From Crotophaga sulcirostris (taxonomy: Eukaryota; Chordata; Aves; Cuculiformes; Crotophagidae): a DNA stretch of 64,000 nucleotides. The position numbers and the translations under genes are program-made. Below the pieces are notes generated by a model. It saw nothing but the letters and a program-made list of their open reading frames with translations. It was not told the origin of the DNA and did no database searches. The DNA is taken from the NCBI GenBank assembly GCA_013397455.1, contig VYZB01000168.1:834839-898838 (forward strand). Reading direction: 5' to 3'. Shown piece by piece: positions 1 through 11,644 of this stretch; the first letter of the stretch is position 1, and each line of letters opens with the position of its first letter.

Positions 1-1177
1 AAGCATAGGGCTTCCTTCTCAAAGCCTATTTCTATCACGTTTTAAGTGGTATGGTTGTGCTCTCCTTTCAGCTCTATCAATAAACAAATATAGTCTAATT
101 ATATTAAAATAATCTGAAACAGGCCCTGTTTGAGCAGAAAAAAAACCCAGCAGTTATACCACCTTTTCCACCAGTTTGTCTAAACTGATTTGAAATCACA
201 CCCCAAATTAGATGTGTGAAAACCTTGCCTAAAGATAAACCCCTTAACTGTGCACTGGATCAGGGCATCAGCTCCTGAAGGAACTTGCAAAAGGAAAATA
301 AAAACAAATAATTTTAAAAAAACCCCGAAACAACAAGGAAAGACTCAGGGAAAGAATAAGATTATCTTAATCTTGACAGCGCCCCTTTAAAGAAAATCTT
401 CTGTGAAAGGACTTAGAGAATTAACTTTTTCTTCAATCCCTTTTCACAGCTAGGACATGTGTGTTAGGGGGAGATTTTAAGCCCATCCAGCCACCTAAAT
501 TAGTCCTCTGTTTCTAACAGCAAATAAATAAACACAAGAAGAACCTTGCAAATATTAGCACAGCATTCAAAACGAGGATAAACCAAAATTTCTTAGCGTC
601 CCAAACACTTCATGAATTAGGAAAAGCATCGAAGGTTTAAAAAACAAAACCAAACCTGACAATCTTTTCAGATGCTCAGATTCAATGCAATGGAATCTGT
701 GCTAGTTTCAACTTGGACAGAATCAGGCCCTCCAAAGTAAAAGAAGCTACCCCCTCTCCCCTGTCTATATATAACTATTATCATCTAGTCCTATGTTTTG
801 ACAATTATCTATAACATAATTGCCAGTCTGATGAGTATCACTGATTAATTATACCATCCTTCAAAGCTGATCTGGGTACACACAACAAACAAACACCCTG
901 GCTGGATAACAAAGGTGATTTTCTTGTGTCTGTTCTGGGCAGCAAAGGCTAGCAATCTCATTCAACCATGTAGGGATGTGGTTGGAGACTCCAAAGGCTT
1001 TGTTTCTGATCTGTCATTCATGGAGAGCTGCTTCTTTTGCAGTTCCTGACCGCATCCTGAGTTCTCCCCTCCCAAATACTAGACATTTCCTCTCCAACGT
1101 GAGTTCTCCAACAGGAACAATGTCTGATACTAATGCATCACTGATGCTTCCTTCCTCTAATTATGTCCAAACATTAC
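1..1177. other. Unique AT-rich DNA, no gene seen
   Basis: I see no coding region here. The only long frame (75 codons, 976-1203) runs into a poly-pyrimidine tract and matches no family I know. The one recognisable element is an ancient repeat trace near 664-735. The rest is unannotated single-copy-looking DNA. Confidence 0.6.
664..735 (+). repeat. Ancient amniote interspersed repeat fragment
   Basis: A 'caatggaatctgtgctagtt' stretch followed by 'acagaatcaggccctcc' resembles a very common old repeat of bird, turtle and crocodile genomes, whose copies read 'caatggagtt..cagtttaaac..gcagaatcaggccc'. The copy is diverged and its family name is uncertain. It is the same general type as the fragment at 50865-50945. 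The recognition is from memory of the pattern, not a database match. Confidence 0.4.
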
Positions 1178-1256
1178 CTTTCTTTCTTTCTTTTCCTCCC
1201 TGAACAACTACTTTTTTTTTTTTCTTTCCTTTTTTTTTCTTTTTTTTTTTTTTTTT
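1178..1256 (+). repeat. Poly-pyrimidine / poly-T tract
   Basis: (CTTT)n at the left is followed, after a short interruption, by an almost pure T run with a few C from 1211 to 1256. Such tracts slip in replication and are often polymorphic. If the surrounding DNA were transcribed on the minus strand this would be an A-rich stretch, but no retrocopy body is visible next to it. Confidence 0.9.
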
Positions 1257-3491
1257 GCATCAACATGTACCAAAGCATTAAACAAGACATTCCATTAATT
1301 TCTTCATCATCATAACTTAAGCCTGGGACATACCCTTTAAATATTCATTCAGCTATGAAAACTGGGCATTAAAATTTTAATAATGTCAAGCTCATTTGAA
1401 CTGAGCTCCTGGGGGACTATTAAGATACAATTAGAATAAATATGATGATTGATTTGGTGTAAAGGTTCACCTGTCCACATCTGTTAGTGGCTGGAAGCAG
1501 CATGCCACCTCTGGCATCACAGTCGATAGCTCCAAGTTATTTACTCCCTTCGTCTTCACTCCCATTTGCTTTTCACTTTCTTGCTAGCTTGAGGCCCTGT
1601 TTGCTTGCATAGCGTGTTCAGCTTGGATAAATTTGGAAGAAGAAAACCAGAGAAGTCTTACTGGGAAGAGACAACTCATCCAACTGCGTTTTCCTCCTTC
1701 TTCTCTGTTCTTGTGCTATGACATTTGATTAAAGACAGAGCGTTGCTCAGAGCCACTAGAAGTTCAGCTATAAACTTCCTGGCGGTATTAGCCATTAACC
1801 TTTTTACAGTATATATCTGAACTCCCGGGGTCTGATTCTTCTGTGTGGATTTGTAGTAAGCCTAAGCAGCATTGACATGTTTGAACCAGCTCAGAGGAGA
1901 ACAAGGTTTGCTGCTTTCTGGCAGCGTCCTTCCAAAATCACAACAGAGAAATATTCTCATGATGTGATGCTGAGAGTAAAAAAATTGCAGAGAGGGAAAC
2001 CGAGCAAGAAATCACAGTACTTAAGGAACCTTCTGTTTGAAACACGGGGTATTCTCAGATACATAGACAGATAATTAAAAGATTTTGGTCCACTGGGTGC
2101 TAAGCATATCTGAAAATGTTGGCGAGATTGTACTTTCTCTCTCTGCAGTGTGAATAAGGTGTTACATCATGAAAATATGAAACGACATAAACTGGAACCA
2201 TGACCACAAAGAATAATCTTTTTATTTTTATTTAGACCCTCTACTGTAAATAAAATTCTCATTAATTCTTTGAATTAGGTATAGGCAAACTTCTCTCTGT
2301 TTAAAGGTAATCCTAATCTAGCCCTGCTTACAAACAATTACAAAAAATGCCAGTGTTTCCTGGTTTTGGAGTTTTACCATCGGGCTCCTGACAAATGACC
2401 CTTTCCTTAAATTCTCAGCTTCTGGACCTGAGCAACTTTTTAACAAGGATTTTAATTCCAGAGTAAAAGAAAATTCTTAATGCTCAAAATATAGTTCATA
2501 GAAAATTAATATGTGAAAATGAAATCTCTGTTATTTATATTATCATATCACACAAGATTGCTGAAGATAATTTATAGTTGATGCATATTTACAGTAAGCA
2601 ATATTAATTATTAGGAACATTATTTTCTTTTCAGTTTCAAGCTGTTTCTTTGCTTTCTGTACTTTGCTTAAAGAAAATACTGATCACAAACCTGTCACTT
2701 TCTTTTTCAAATTCAAATCAAGCCCAGTTCCCGTTCCTACTAATTGTCTGTACTGTTGCATTATTTACTTTTCAAAACCTAGTAAAAATATACAAAGCTG
2801 TCCCAAAACCCTGTTTCTACTGAAAACTAAAGAAAACAAAAATTCTTTTACTAAATTTTGTAGAACAAAACTGTACATATTAAACCTTTAGTCAAACTCT
2901 TTACATTCAGGATTTGTTCTTATTGTCTGCAGCAGCTCATTGTTGCCTCTGTGTGATGGACCTGGCCCTTTAGTTTATTTTACTTAACAAGGAAACATAA
3001 CACGTCAAAGTAACCATAATTTAAGATCAACAACTGTGCTCTTAGTGTTGCATATTGCTCTCCAAGAAGATCTTTGCCATTTACTTTGTTACCAAGACAC
3101 TTCTAATCATAAATCTTGTGCCCCATATAAAACAACATTTCCCATTTGAACAGCTTTATCTTTGCAGTGTCTGTATCAAAAGGTCATAGGTACTCAGGCC
3201 TAGTTAGATCAGCTGTGACCATCCTTGTTGTTTGCTGTCAGATCAAGTAACTCAGGTGACATAGGTGAGCTTACGGGTGTTTCTACCCTGACAGTGAAAA
3301 GTAAAATTTGTTGGGTTGTGGGAAATGATGGTCATGAATTGATACTGATTTTTGAAACACGCCTATTTGGTTCTGGAAAGCACCCAGAAGTGCAAGACAA
3401 CCACAGCAAACACTAAAGGCAGTTACAAAAGTTGATTATGTGTAATGAATATAAACTATTCCTGTAAGATTACTGTGTCCTTTTGGGGTCT
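1257..3491. other. Unique AT-rich DNA, no gene seen
   Basis: No supported gene. A 65-codon frame at 1877-2074 encodes a basic peptide rich in K and R, but it has no known motif and overlaps a possible reversed MIR fragment. An 'atgatgattgattt' stretch near 1441-1456 contains a PBX/HOX-like TGATTGAT core, but single sites of this kind are common by chance. The 2480-2900 part is very AT-rich. Confidence 0.55.
1984..2031 (-). repeat. Possible MIR SINE fragment, reversed
   Basis: The run 'ttgcagagagggaaaccgag' followed by 'cacagtacttaagg' resembles the reversed central part of MIR, which reads 'ttacagatgaggaaactgag' then 'gtgacttgcc'. Similarity is by eye, the copy is short and no ends are visible. 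It could be chance. Confidence 0.3.
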
Positions 3492-3517
3492 CCCTCCCTT
3501 TCCCCCTCCCCCGCCCC
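3492..3517 (-). repeat. G-quadruplex-type C-run (G-rich on minus strand)
   Basis: Runs of 3, 3, 5, 5 and 4 C separated by one to three bases read on the minus strand as five G-runs with loops of one to three bases. This meets the usual G3+N1-7 quadruplex rule. It stands alone in AT-rich DNA with no CpG island beside it. Confidence 0.75.
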
Positions 3518-3724
3518 AAAAATGAAGATATATTTTAAAGTAAACTCAGACCTTTACACATTACAAAATGAGACAAGAAAGGGAGATAATTGTCTCTTGA
3601 TGTTGATTTTCTCATAAGAAAAGGAGCAATTTGCAAAGAGTAAAGTCTACTTCTATTGATTGTAGAGTATGGAAAAATATGGCCTTGAACTCTTTTTCGA
3701 AGTCTATTGCCTATCATCTTCTTC

Positions 3725-3861
3725 CCCACTTAGTTTCCTCCATGGAAAAGGGGTTAGATAGTAATCTTTACTTCAGGGCCCATTGTGAGGATTAATTAGA
3801 TATTATTCCTACAAAACTGTAGAATTCTAAACTGCTATATAAACTCTCAGTGTTATTATAA
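3725..3861 (+). mobile_element. Ancient MIR-type SINE fragment
   Basis: In order, the segment shows the MIR landmarks 'cttagtttcctc', an A/G-rich 'ggaaaaggggttagatagta', 'ttgtgaggattaattagat', and a 3' end with 'attctaaactgctatataa' before 'gttattata'. That last part matches the L2-like tail of amniote MIR copies, which typically ends in 'gctatataaatg' and a TTATT-rich tail. The 5' tRNA-like head is not recognisable. It is non-coding and inert as a transposon. Identification is by remembered consensus. Confidence 0.6.
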
Positions 3862-5946
3862 CGTGCGATACTCTGCATAACGTATACCGTTGCAATATTA
3901 CTGCTCAGTTGTTCAAGACTACAGAACTGCTGCTTCTAATTGAGTTAATGTCTTCATAGGTTGGTAATTTAATAAAACAGACTGCTTAAACCAGCAAGGT
4001 TTTGATTAAATGGGGTGTGTGCAAAGGGGAATTTATGTTTGTTAGAAGCTCTGTAAATCCAAGGTATCAAGACACAGATAATACCAGTATAATAGTCAAT
4101 TATACAGAGAGGAAGGAAGGACAACTGGAAGCCATCTTGGACATTAGTATCATGTACCGCTGTAGTCAGATATTTGGGGCTGATCTCAGGAGTATACGCG
4201 AGCAAGAGATGATGTGCACATACAGATGAGACTCTGCACTTCTCCCACTGCTCACAGTAGTTTTTTTTAGAGGCAAGAAGGCTAGATCCTAGTTTATCAT
4301 GTCCCTTACTTGACTTTAGAGAGAAACTCAGTTGTTTATTTCCACGTGGCCTTACCCCCTTAGTTCAGCTCTAATACTGGGGGGGAAATCAGAAATTTTA
4401 GGAGAGATCCTATTTGCTTAATGACCTAGGTTGTGCTTAAATCACAGACATCTCAAAAAATGCCTTCCTGAAGTAAGCACTGCCCTTGCCCATGCAGAGA
4501 AAATCGGCTGCTTGGAGACCTCCAGAGGGAGCTCTAGGCTGCCTAAATTTAGAGAACTAAATTATGCGGACCCAACTTCGTAGATGGAGAAATTAAGGAT
4601 TTACTCTGGGAAGCCTGCTTCATTAGGTACTTATAACGTACTCAAAAGTTAGTTACTTCAGTACACAGACTGGATTGCACCTTTGACTCCAGCGACTGCC
4701 TGACCGCAGTGATGCTGGACTGTGAGAGCAGCTCCAGGTGCTTCCACTGCCTGCTGGAGTCAGCAGGAAAAGTCTGTCTTGAACTTGGAAAAGTAAGGCA
4801 ATGCATCCCTTCATCTTCATACTTTTCTGTGAAGTAAATGCCAATTCACAGTTGCTTCTGTACCAGGGGTCAGCACTGCTGAGAGTCAAAAGTTTTTTTC
4901 TTGCATCAACTCGCAAGAGCTTCAAGTCAGGCAAATCTGCAAGCAAAGAGGTCCTTCCTGTTGTCCATCTGATCCTGAAGAACAAAGTAAGCGAGGCAGA
5001 GTAAGCCTGGCTTTTTCGTATATAATGAATAGCAACCATAAATCTAATAATAAGCTTTTATGGCTGTTCGTTGAGCACTGATAGATAATCAGGAAGAGAT
5101 CCGAGCTGTAAAGTTTCATCAGGCAAAAGCTGGGCAGAAACTTTCCATAACAGGGGCCAGCCACAAAATCCAGTTCCTGACACAAACACAGCCAGTTTAG
5201 GAAGGCATATGGCAGTTATGTTGGTGGCTGGGACTACATCTCATTCAGAAATCTGGCTTAATTAAACCTTTACTTGCTCACAACTTCATTTCATCCAGCC
5301 AAGCTCATTAGCCCAATCATCCGCACTTCTACAGGGGTCAATTCAGACACTGGAAGCTGCTGGAGTTTCCACAGAGACAGAGATGCCTTACTCTGCACAT
5401 CCAACCAGATGACTGGGGGCCTGAGGCTGGGCATGAGCATGAGTAGGCTTTCCAGGAGGGCAAGAAACATTTTGTCCCTCCAAAGGAGGAGACGTCAGCA
5501 CTTCCACTTCAGAGGGGAAGAGCTGGCTCAGCAGAAATGAAAAATAATAGCAGAGTGGGAAATGTGACATCAAAACTAGATGTTTTTCTTTCTGCCTAAA
5601 TGTTGTGCTCCAGTTTGATGACAGGTTATTGGTTTTAGTATTCATTAGTCTCTAGCCTACCTTGTGGCAGGGGTCAAGCTGCTTGATGAAAATGGTCCTA
5701 CTCAGCCTTATAATCTGTGAGCTTTGCTGAAGTTTGTGAAAGGTTTGTGCCCTCATGGAACTTAGAGAAAATTTGCTTGTGGCTTCAGGTATTGTGCTCA
5801 TTCCATGCAAGACTGAAACATCATCAGAAATGTTGTTTTGATTTACATTAATTTAATGCCAGGCAAAAATTCCCCTTTCTTACCCTGTTACAAGCTCCAT
5901 TGAGCCAGCGTTGGACAAAGGGAATTCAGCTCCTTCACGTGAGATG
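3862..5946. other. Unique DNA with open frames of doubtful meaning
   Basis: No gene can be supported. Frames overlap on both strands at 4.65-5.04 kb (128 codons on minus, 67 codons on plus) and at 5.27-5.65 kb (88 plus, 85 minus). Mirror-image open frames like these usually reflect local composition. A cysteine-rich 66-codon frame with splice-like flanks at 4637-4837 is listed separately. Confidence 0.5.
4637..4837 (+). other. Cysteine-rich open frame with splice-like flanks (not a confirmed exon)
   Basis: This stop-to-stop frame of 66 codons contains six Cys within about 33 residues (LDC, SDC, LDC, SRC, FHC and KVC contexts). Within it, an AG at 4667-4668 and a donor-like AAAA|GTAAGG at 4792/4793 would bound a 124-bp exon. 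I recognise no family. The polypyrimidine tract before the AG is weak. The many TGC codons may simply come from a CTGC-rich patch, so a chance frame is the more likely reading. Confidence 0.15.
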
Positions 5947-5961
5947 GTGTGTGTGTGTGTG
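5947..5961 (+). repeat. (GT)n microsatellite
   Basis: Seven consecutive GT units inside unique DNA; a short, simple dinucleotide repeat. Confidence 0.9.
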
Positions 5962-8900
5962 CTTTAACTAAATCATTTATGGTCAATAATGCCAGGTTAT
6001 TATAGGTCAATAACTTTCAATTATTCACTAGTCTTGCTGTGCTCCCACTGTCAGGCAGCACACCAGCATGTCGGCTCTTGAGAAGCAAAAAGCTCATGAT
6101 GGAAAAGCAAGCACAAACACAGCTTGAGCAGAGAAAAAGAAAACAGAGGAGGGAAAAAGTGTGAAAAGTTATAGTTGCTCTCAAGAGTATCTTGGAGAAT
6201 GTGTGTGTGACATACTCTCTCTTTCTCATACATGCATGCACACTCAGCCCCAAAATTCATTATTCCTGTGCTCCCAGTTGGTCAGATGTCAGACAGTCCA
6301 GATCCCAGGGCTGCATGACCACAGTCCACTGGTCCTGAGTGAAAATTATCTCTCATTAAGGTCTACAAGGTTGAACTTAATGCGCAGTAGCCTGCGGATT
6401 GTCTAAGCTTTGCATGTGGACCATTAATGCTCACAGCTGCCTGCTCTGTACTGGGTACCCAAGAGAGGAACAGTATCAGGTTTTTTTTTTCAAGTCAGGG
6501 TGCAAATATCAATAAAGAAACAAAAATGAAGAAATCAAAAATTGCACGACAACGCAAAAATATTTGCCCCCATCACTAGTACATTGGCATTAATGCTCTG
6601 CTTTCACATATGTCTCATGTGAAAAGTGGTCAGGAACCTTCAATGGCAGGAATGAGTAGATAATAGTCTGTCCCTGTGGAGACTGCAGGAGGCAAAAGCC
6701 ACCTCTATGATTTGGCAGTGACTTGTGGACTCCTGTGGAGGTTTTAAGCATGCTGCTCCCAACTAAATATTTTGAGATGACAAGACAGGATGCAGGAATT
6801 GTGGGATGGACTCATCACTTGTAAAGAACAACCAGTGGAAATTGAGCTTCTTGTGTAAAGTGGAAGCAATGAGTAAGTCAAAGCGTGGGAGAGGAAACAA
6901 GGAAGAATGAATTTACTTTTTCATGGAAAACAGGGCATCTAAACTATCTGCCTAGAAGCCTTTTTGGATCTTTGCTGAGCTGTGCATTGACCCTACTTCC
7001 ATCTAGTACTGAGAAGATGCCTTCTCTTTGAAACAGCTTGGCACTAATCATGCTCTGCACATGGAGAGGGACTGAGTATGGGGAAAAAGTGTTGCCTTTT
7101 CCTGACATCTCAGGCAATGGCCACTGCTGGAGATACCATCCCCAGCAGCACTGGCTTTGTTGATTCCCACACCTGCACAGTTGCCATGGGAAATGAGGAG
7201 TTAATAGGAGCTCTGAAGAGTTGGTCCGTTTTGAATGTGAATAATGGGAATACTCTCCTTCAATCCTGTATTCAGCACAGGGATGTACAGAGGTATAAAG
7301 TTAATCACTAGCTGGGCCACCCCTATTTCCAGAAAAAGAACTTTAATACCTCCTTTATCCAATGAAGTACCATTGTTATACCTGCATATTATGAAGGGTT
7401 TATTAAACCGGTGATAATCTATTCAAGATAAAGTGATCTGTATGGCCAACTGAGCACAGATCAGACAGAATGATGGGAGGTTATTGTTAAAATATGCAAA
7501 TTCACATCCTATTGAAATGCAAACCCTCCAGATAAGATTTTTTAATAAATCTGGTCTTTTTTCACTGCATGAAGGTAACCTAATGTTTATTGACTTCAAG
7601 ACCATATAATGGAACGTAATATCTATTAGTCAGATCCTTGCCTCTCTTTCGATTACTGGAGGTACATGTTCTGGCTCCTGAAGAATTTTTGTTTTATGGT
7701 TTGGTACAAAAGAAAAGAGATTAAAACCCCTGAAATTAATTAACTTCCTTCTACCCAACACCCCCTTCCGCCTCAACTCCTGCCATTAGTTACTCAAGTA
7801 AAAGGAAGCAGTACCCATCAGCTGAGAAACTGTCCACTATTTTTAGTGTTTGGAAAAACAGCCCAAAGGAGAAATGCTGCTAATGCATAACACCTCTGTA
7901 CAGTGTAAGACAGAAATTAAGACTGTTGGATGCCTTCTTTGGGTTTATTATTACTGTGCCAGAGAAAGCTGAGCAAAGTTTTATATCACCTTTCTGTAAA
8001 TCAGGACTATGAAATGGCTTGACCTGACATCCATGTGTGTGTTTCTGGGTGTAGGACTTGTTTAAAGCATATATTTGGTGTGATTTTACGAATTGTGGGA
8101 GACAAGCGGTTACAGAATTAGACAGTTTCAGATACCAAAGCTGCAGTTGAAATAGAGGGTTTTATTTTAGTGAAATATCAACACTGTGATAGCAAAAGCT
8201 GAGAATTTATTTCTGTTTAAAGGTTGTGTCTCCTCAAGCCCCATAAAATCTACACGTTGATGTAGATTAATCTGAGATTTGCTGGGTCTGGCTGAGGTGG
8301 AAGGTTTGTTTCTCATTCCAAAGCAATGGTCAGCAGAGTGAAAGTATCCTGAAACACAGCTTCCTAGCTCCTTGAAAAGGTAGTGCCCACTTCAAAGGCG
8401 ATTTTGCGTATTGCTAATAGGTTCTCCCAGCTGTTTTGTGGTCAAATCAGGATTGTGATCATATCTAAAATGGCCTCATCCACTCAACATTTACCCTAAC
8501 TTGTACTTGGTGGTTACAGAGTGGAAGCAGTGAGAGAGAGGGAGGATTTGAGCAGGGGCTGGTGTAAGTACAGGGGATGGGGCAGACAGCTCAGCTACAG
8601 GCATATGCAGTCAGGATTCATTAAGCAACCAAAGATGTGCAAGCTGGGATGTGTACATTGCTACCCACAGCTGGTTGTCTGAAGGAGATGGACCTTTTCT
8701 GACCCATGCTGTTCTGTATAGACAGGGATATACAACAGACCAGGGGGAGATTTTCTAGTATGGACAAAAAGCTTTAAACGTCTGGTCCTTTCTCTCACAG
8801 CAGACCTCTGAATTCCATTACACCTGAAGAACAACTCAAACTAAACCTTTCCAGAAAGTTCACCTATTGGGCTGATGAGGATGTGAACTAAATGTGCTAC

Positions 8901-11590
8901 CTTCCTATGTGTCTGTGGTGGGAACAGCACTTCCCATTCCCAAACTTTATCGCTGCCAAAGCATAGACGCTCTGCCCAGGCACCCTTCTCATCAGTCACT
9001 TCATTGGATATACCACCAGCTACAAATTAGCACTTAATCAAGATAAATCCCATAGGAAGGATATGGATAATATGCAATGCATTAAGTCTGCAAATTAAGA
9101 TGGTCTGATTTAGCCCTGATTTTAAAGCTCTCAGCTTGCATTAAGACTAATGATGAATGAATATACGTCCCTGGATGGACAGGAGTTCTGTCAGGGCAAG
9201 GCTGTCCAACAGTGACAAAGCCAGTGTGGAGTAAGTGCTCTGTTCAAAGTTCATGAGATCTTCCACACTCTCCCTGCTTGGGAATGTGCTTTCCCTTGCC
9301 ATGGATGGTTGCAATAGTGGCACTTCTCTGGGATCTATTGATTTAATTTTCCCAGAGTCCATTAATAAGACCTAAATCAGGGCAGTGGCTGCTGGCAGCG
9401 TTTGTCCACTGACCGGACTGTGGAAACTGAGGAACATGGGGATGTATTTGTGCCCTGGGTTTTCCATTCCCTGGCTCTAAACAGAACCCTGTATGTCACT
9501 TTGCTTAGACACTTTCAATCACACTTGGGAGTGTGACTATCTGCAGGGATGTAGGTGACATTTCAGATCTCTAAGTGTGGCCCAAGGTAGTTGCAGCTCA
9601 GTGGCCTGAATTCTCCTTGCAGATTAGTGGAAGAGCACAGAAAGGAAACTGCTACTCCATCTCCTGGGCTGCAGTATGAATGATATAGCAGGATGGTCCT
9701 CAATGCTCTTTGCTCCAGGTATGAATACAGCGATTTCTATTGAGCACCCTGCTTCATGGTGCAGCACACTTTGCACATGCACAGTTGGAGATTGTTTTTG
9801 TCCCTATGTGACTGAGCAGTCACAGAGTTTTGGTTAGGCTCCTTTCCTGCCTCAGCACCTGCAAGACTGAAAAAAGCCTATTATCAGGTCTCCTATCTAC
9901 TATATATAACCCAGAAAGTAATCTCTGCATGGCATCAAGAAAGAAGAAAACCCCTTAGTATCTTGTTCACCCATCAAGGTCAGGGTCCAGATGGGCTGGA
10001 GTAAACCAAAGTATGAATCCAGCAAAATGCAAGGGAGCTTCTATATTAGGGGAGGTCCTCTGTGATGGACACTTCAAGAGAAATCGGTTTAAGATTAACA
10101 GCTGGAGAGCATCAGGAATGGGCTGCAGTCTGCCAAGGGTTAAGGTACTTTGTTCTGGCTGCACAGGTAATTTAGGGAATGAAAATCCTTTCAAATAACA
10201 AGCATGACAACATCTGCTGTTTTAAATGTACTTTTCTTCAGATTTGCACTAGTGTGCAAGCTTGTCACAATAGGGTATCTTTCCTGGATGTCATACTGCA
10301 CTTACTTATTACTGGGAACGACTACTTTCTACAGTGCATCTCTACTTTATAGCTTTTTAAGATATGGATGCTGTCATCATATTCCCTGGAGATGTGTTCT
10401 GTTTCATGGAGCGGCTGTTTTATATAATCTCCCGTGAAAGATTAAAACAACAGTAGCAGGAACAACAATAATGAAGCAAACTAACTCGTAAGAAAAATAA
10501 CAAAGTGGTGGCACAGGCAACAAAATCTCATCACCCTCTGCAAGGTGGTAGACTTAATTCATGTGGTTGCACTTCTCATTTCACAGGTAGCTTGGATCAC
10601 ATTCATCCCCAAGAGGACTAGCCCTGTCACCCCATCCTGGGAAGAACTAACATATATTACTTTATCAAATGATATCAGAATTTTTCACAAGATCCAGGTG
10701 GTATGGGAAAGAACACAGAGATTGTTACTGCACTTCTGTGTGATAAAGACAAGGCTCTAGCATGGGCTGATGCCCTCATAGTGTTGTGATCCACAACGTA
10801 TATCTCCTGGTGTTCCAGGCTCCTGCTCAGTTGTACTCACCTCTTCCCAACTCAACTCACAGGAACAATGGTTTGAGTTTGTTCAAAGAGATTGAACACA
10901 GTTGAACGTACGGTAGCAAGCACACTGCTGAGGTGAAGTAGAGCTTTAATAAAATTGAGCATGTGAGCGTACACAAACATAAGAAAGCCTGCCTCCATGA
11001 AAGGATGCCATATCTGCACTGTTCTCCTCCCCTCCTGTATCACCGGTCTGTTTGGCACTGCCATCCACCCTCATGTGCCTCTGTCCAGGAGCACAGATCC
11101 AGCAGTACCACAGCACCAGCAAGTGGAGCTCTCTGCAAGCCAGTGCAGCTCTTGATAATATCTTTTCTTTCCTGGAAACAAAATGTCAAATCTCACGGTT
11201 TATGACTATTCCTCCTTATGTCTCACTCTGCTCCTTGCAGCACAAACCCTATCAAAGCAGAGGTGATGGCAGAAGAGAAACTGTGAGAGAATGTCCAGCA
11301 TTAACTCAGAAAACATTACTAATGAGAGCAAGGGATCATTCTGGGATACCTCACCCCCTGAGCCAAGGTGTCAGAATATGCCAGCCTAAGCACAAATTGA
11401 AAGAAGTTGTGTCCAGCCAAAGATGCACAATAATTTCCCAGGAATTTCTAGATCTAGAAGTTATGTTATTATCACTGTGACTTTTTCATTGCCAAACAGC
11501 ACTTTAAGCCACATGTCAATAACAAAAAGTTTGAAATTTTGTGCAATTTATCAAAGAGCGGAACGTTGTCTTCTTTTCTTTCTCCTTTAC
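5962..11590. other. Unique DNA, no gene seen
   Basis: Scattered frames of 60-142 codons occur, the longest being 142 codons at 11052-11480, but none has a recognisable domain, signal peptide or consistent splice flanks. A perfect 8-bp inverted repeat lies at 8247-8268. I see no clear transposon. A weak 'cctgaattctcc' near 9605 recalls old amniote repeats but is too short to call. Confidence 0.55.
8247..8273. repeat. Small inverted repeat plus AGATTAATCT palindrome
   Basis: AATCTACA (8247-8254) and TGTAGATT (8261-8268) are perfect reverse complements around a 6-base loop. The 10-bp palindrome AGATTAATCT (8264-8273) overlaps the right arm. The palindrome is two head-to-head TAATCT homeodomain-like cores. 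No function can be shown. Confidence 0.6.
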
Positions 11591-11644
11591 GGTTGGACTC
11601 AATGATCTCAAAAGTCTTTTCCAACCACATTATTCTATGATTCT
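11591..11644 (+). mobile_element. CR1 retrotransposon, 3' tip only
   Basis: 'ggttggactcaatgatctca' followed by 'agtcttttccaacca' and 'attctatgattc' is the extreme 3' end of CR1, a non-LTR retrotransposon (LINE) of birds and other reptiles. Only about 54 bp are present. CR1 copies are typically cut off at the 5' end because reverse transcription stops early. No coding part remains. Confidence 0.9.

Noticed and set aside
376..386. RE1-like half-site GACAGCGCCC
   Set aside because: No left half at an allowed spacing.
1500..1516. CTCF-like word TGCCACCTCTGG
   Set aside because: One base short of the CTCF core spacing; not a convincing site.
4653..5039. 128-codon minus-strand frame
   Set aside because: Mirrored by open frames on the other strand and without any known domain; length is within chance expectation.
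11052..11480. 142-codon plus-strand frame as a gene
   Set aside because: No domain, no hydrophobic or charged pattern of a known family, and a chance frame of this length is expected about once per window.
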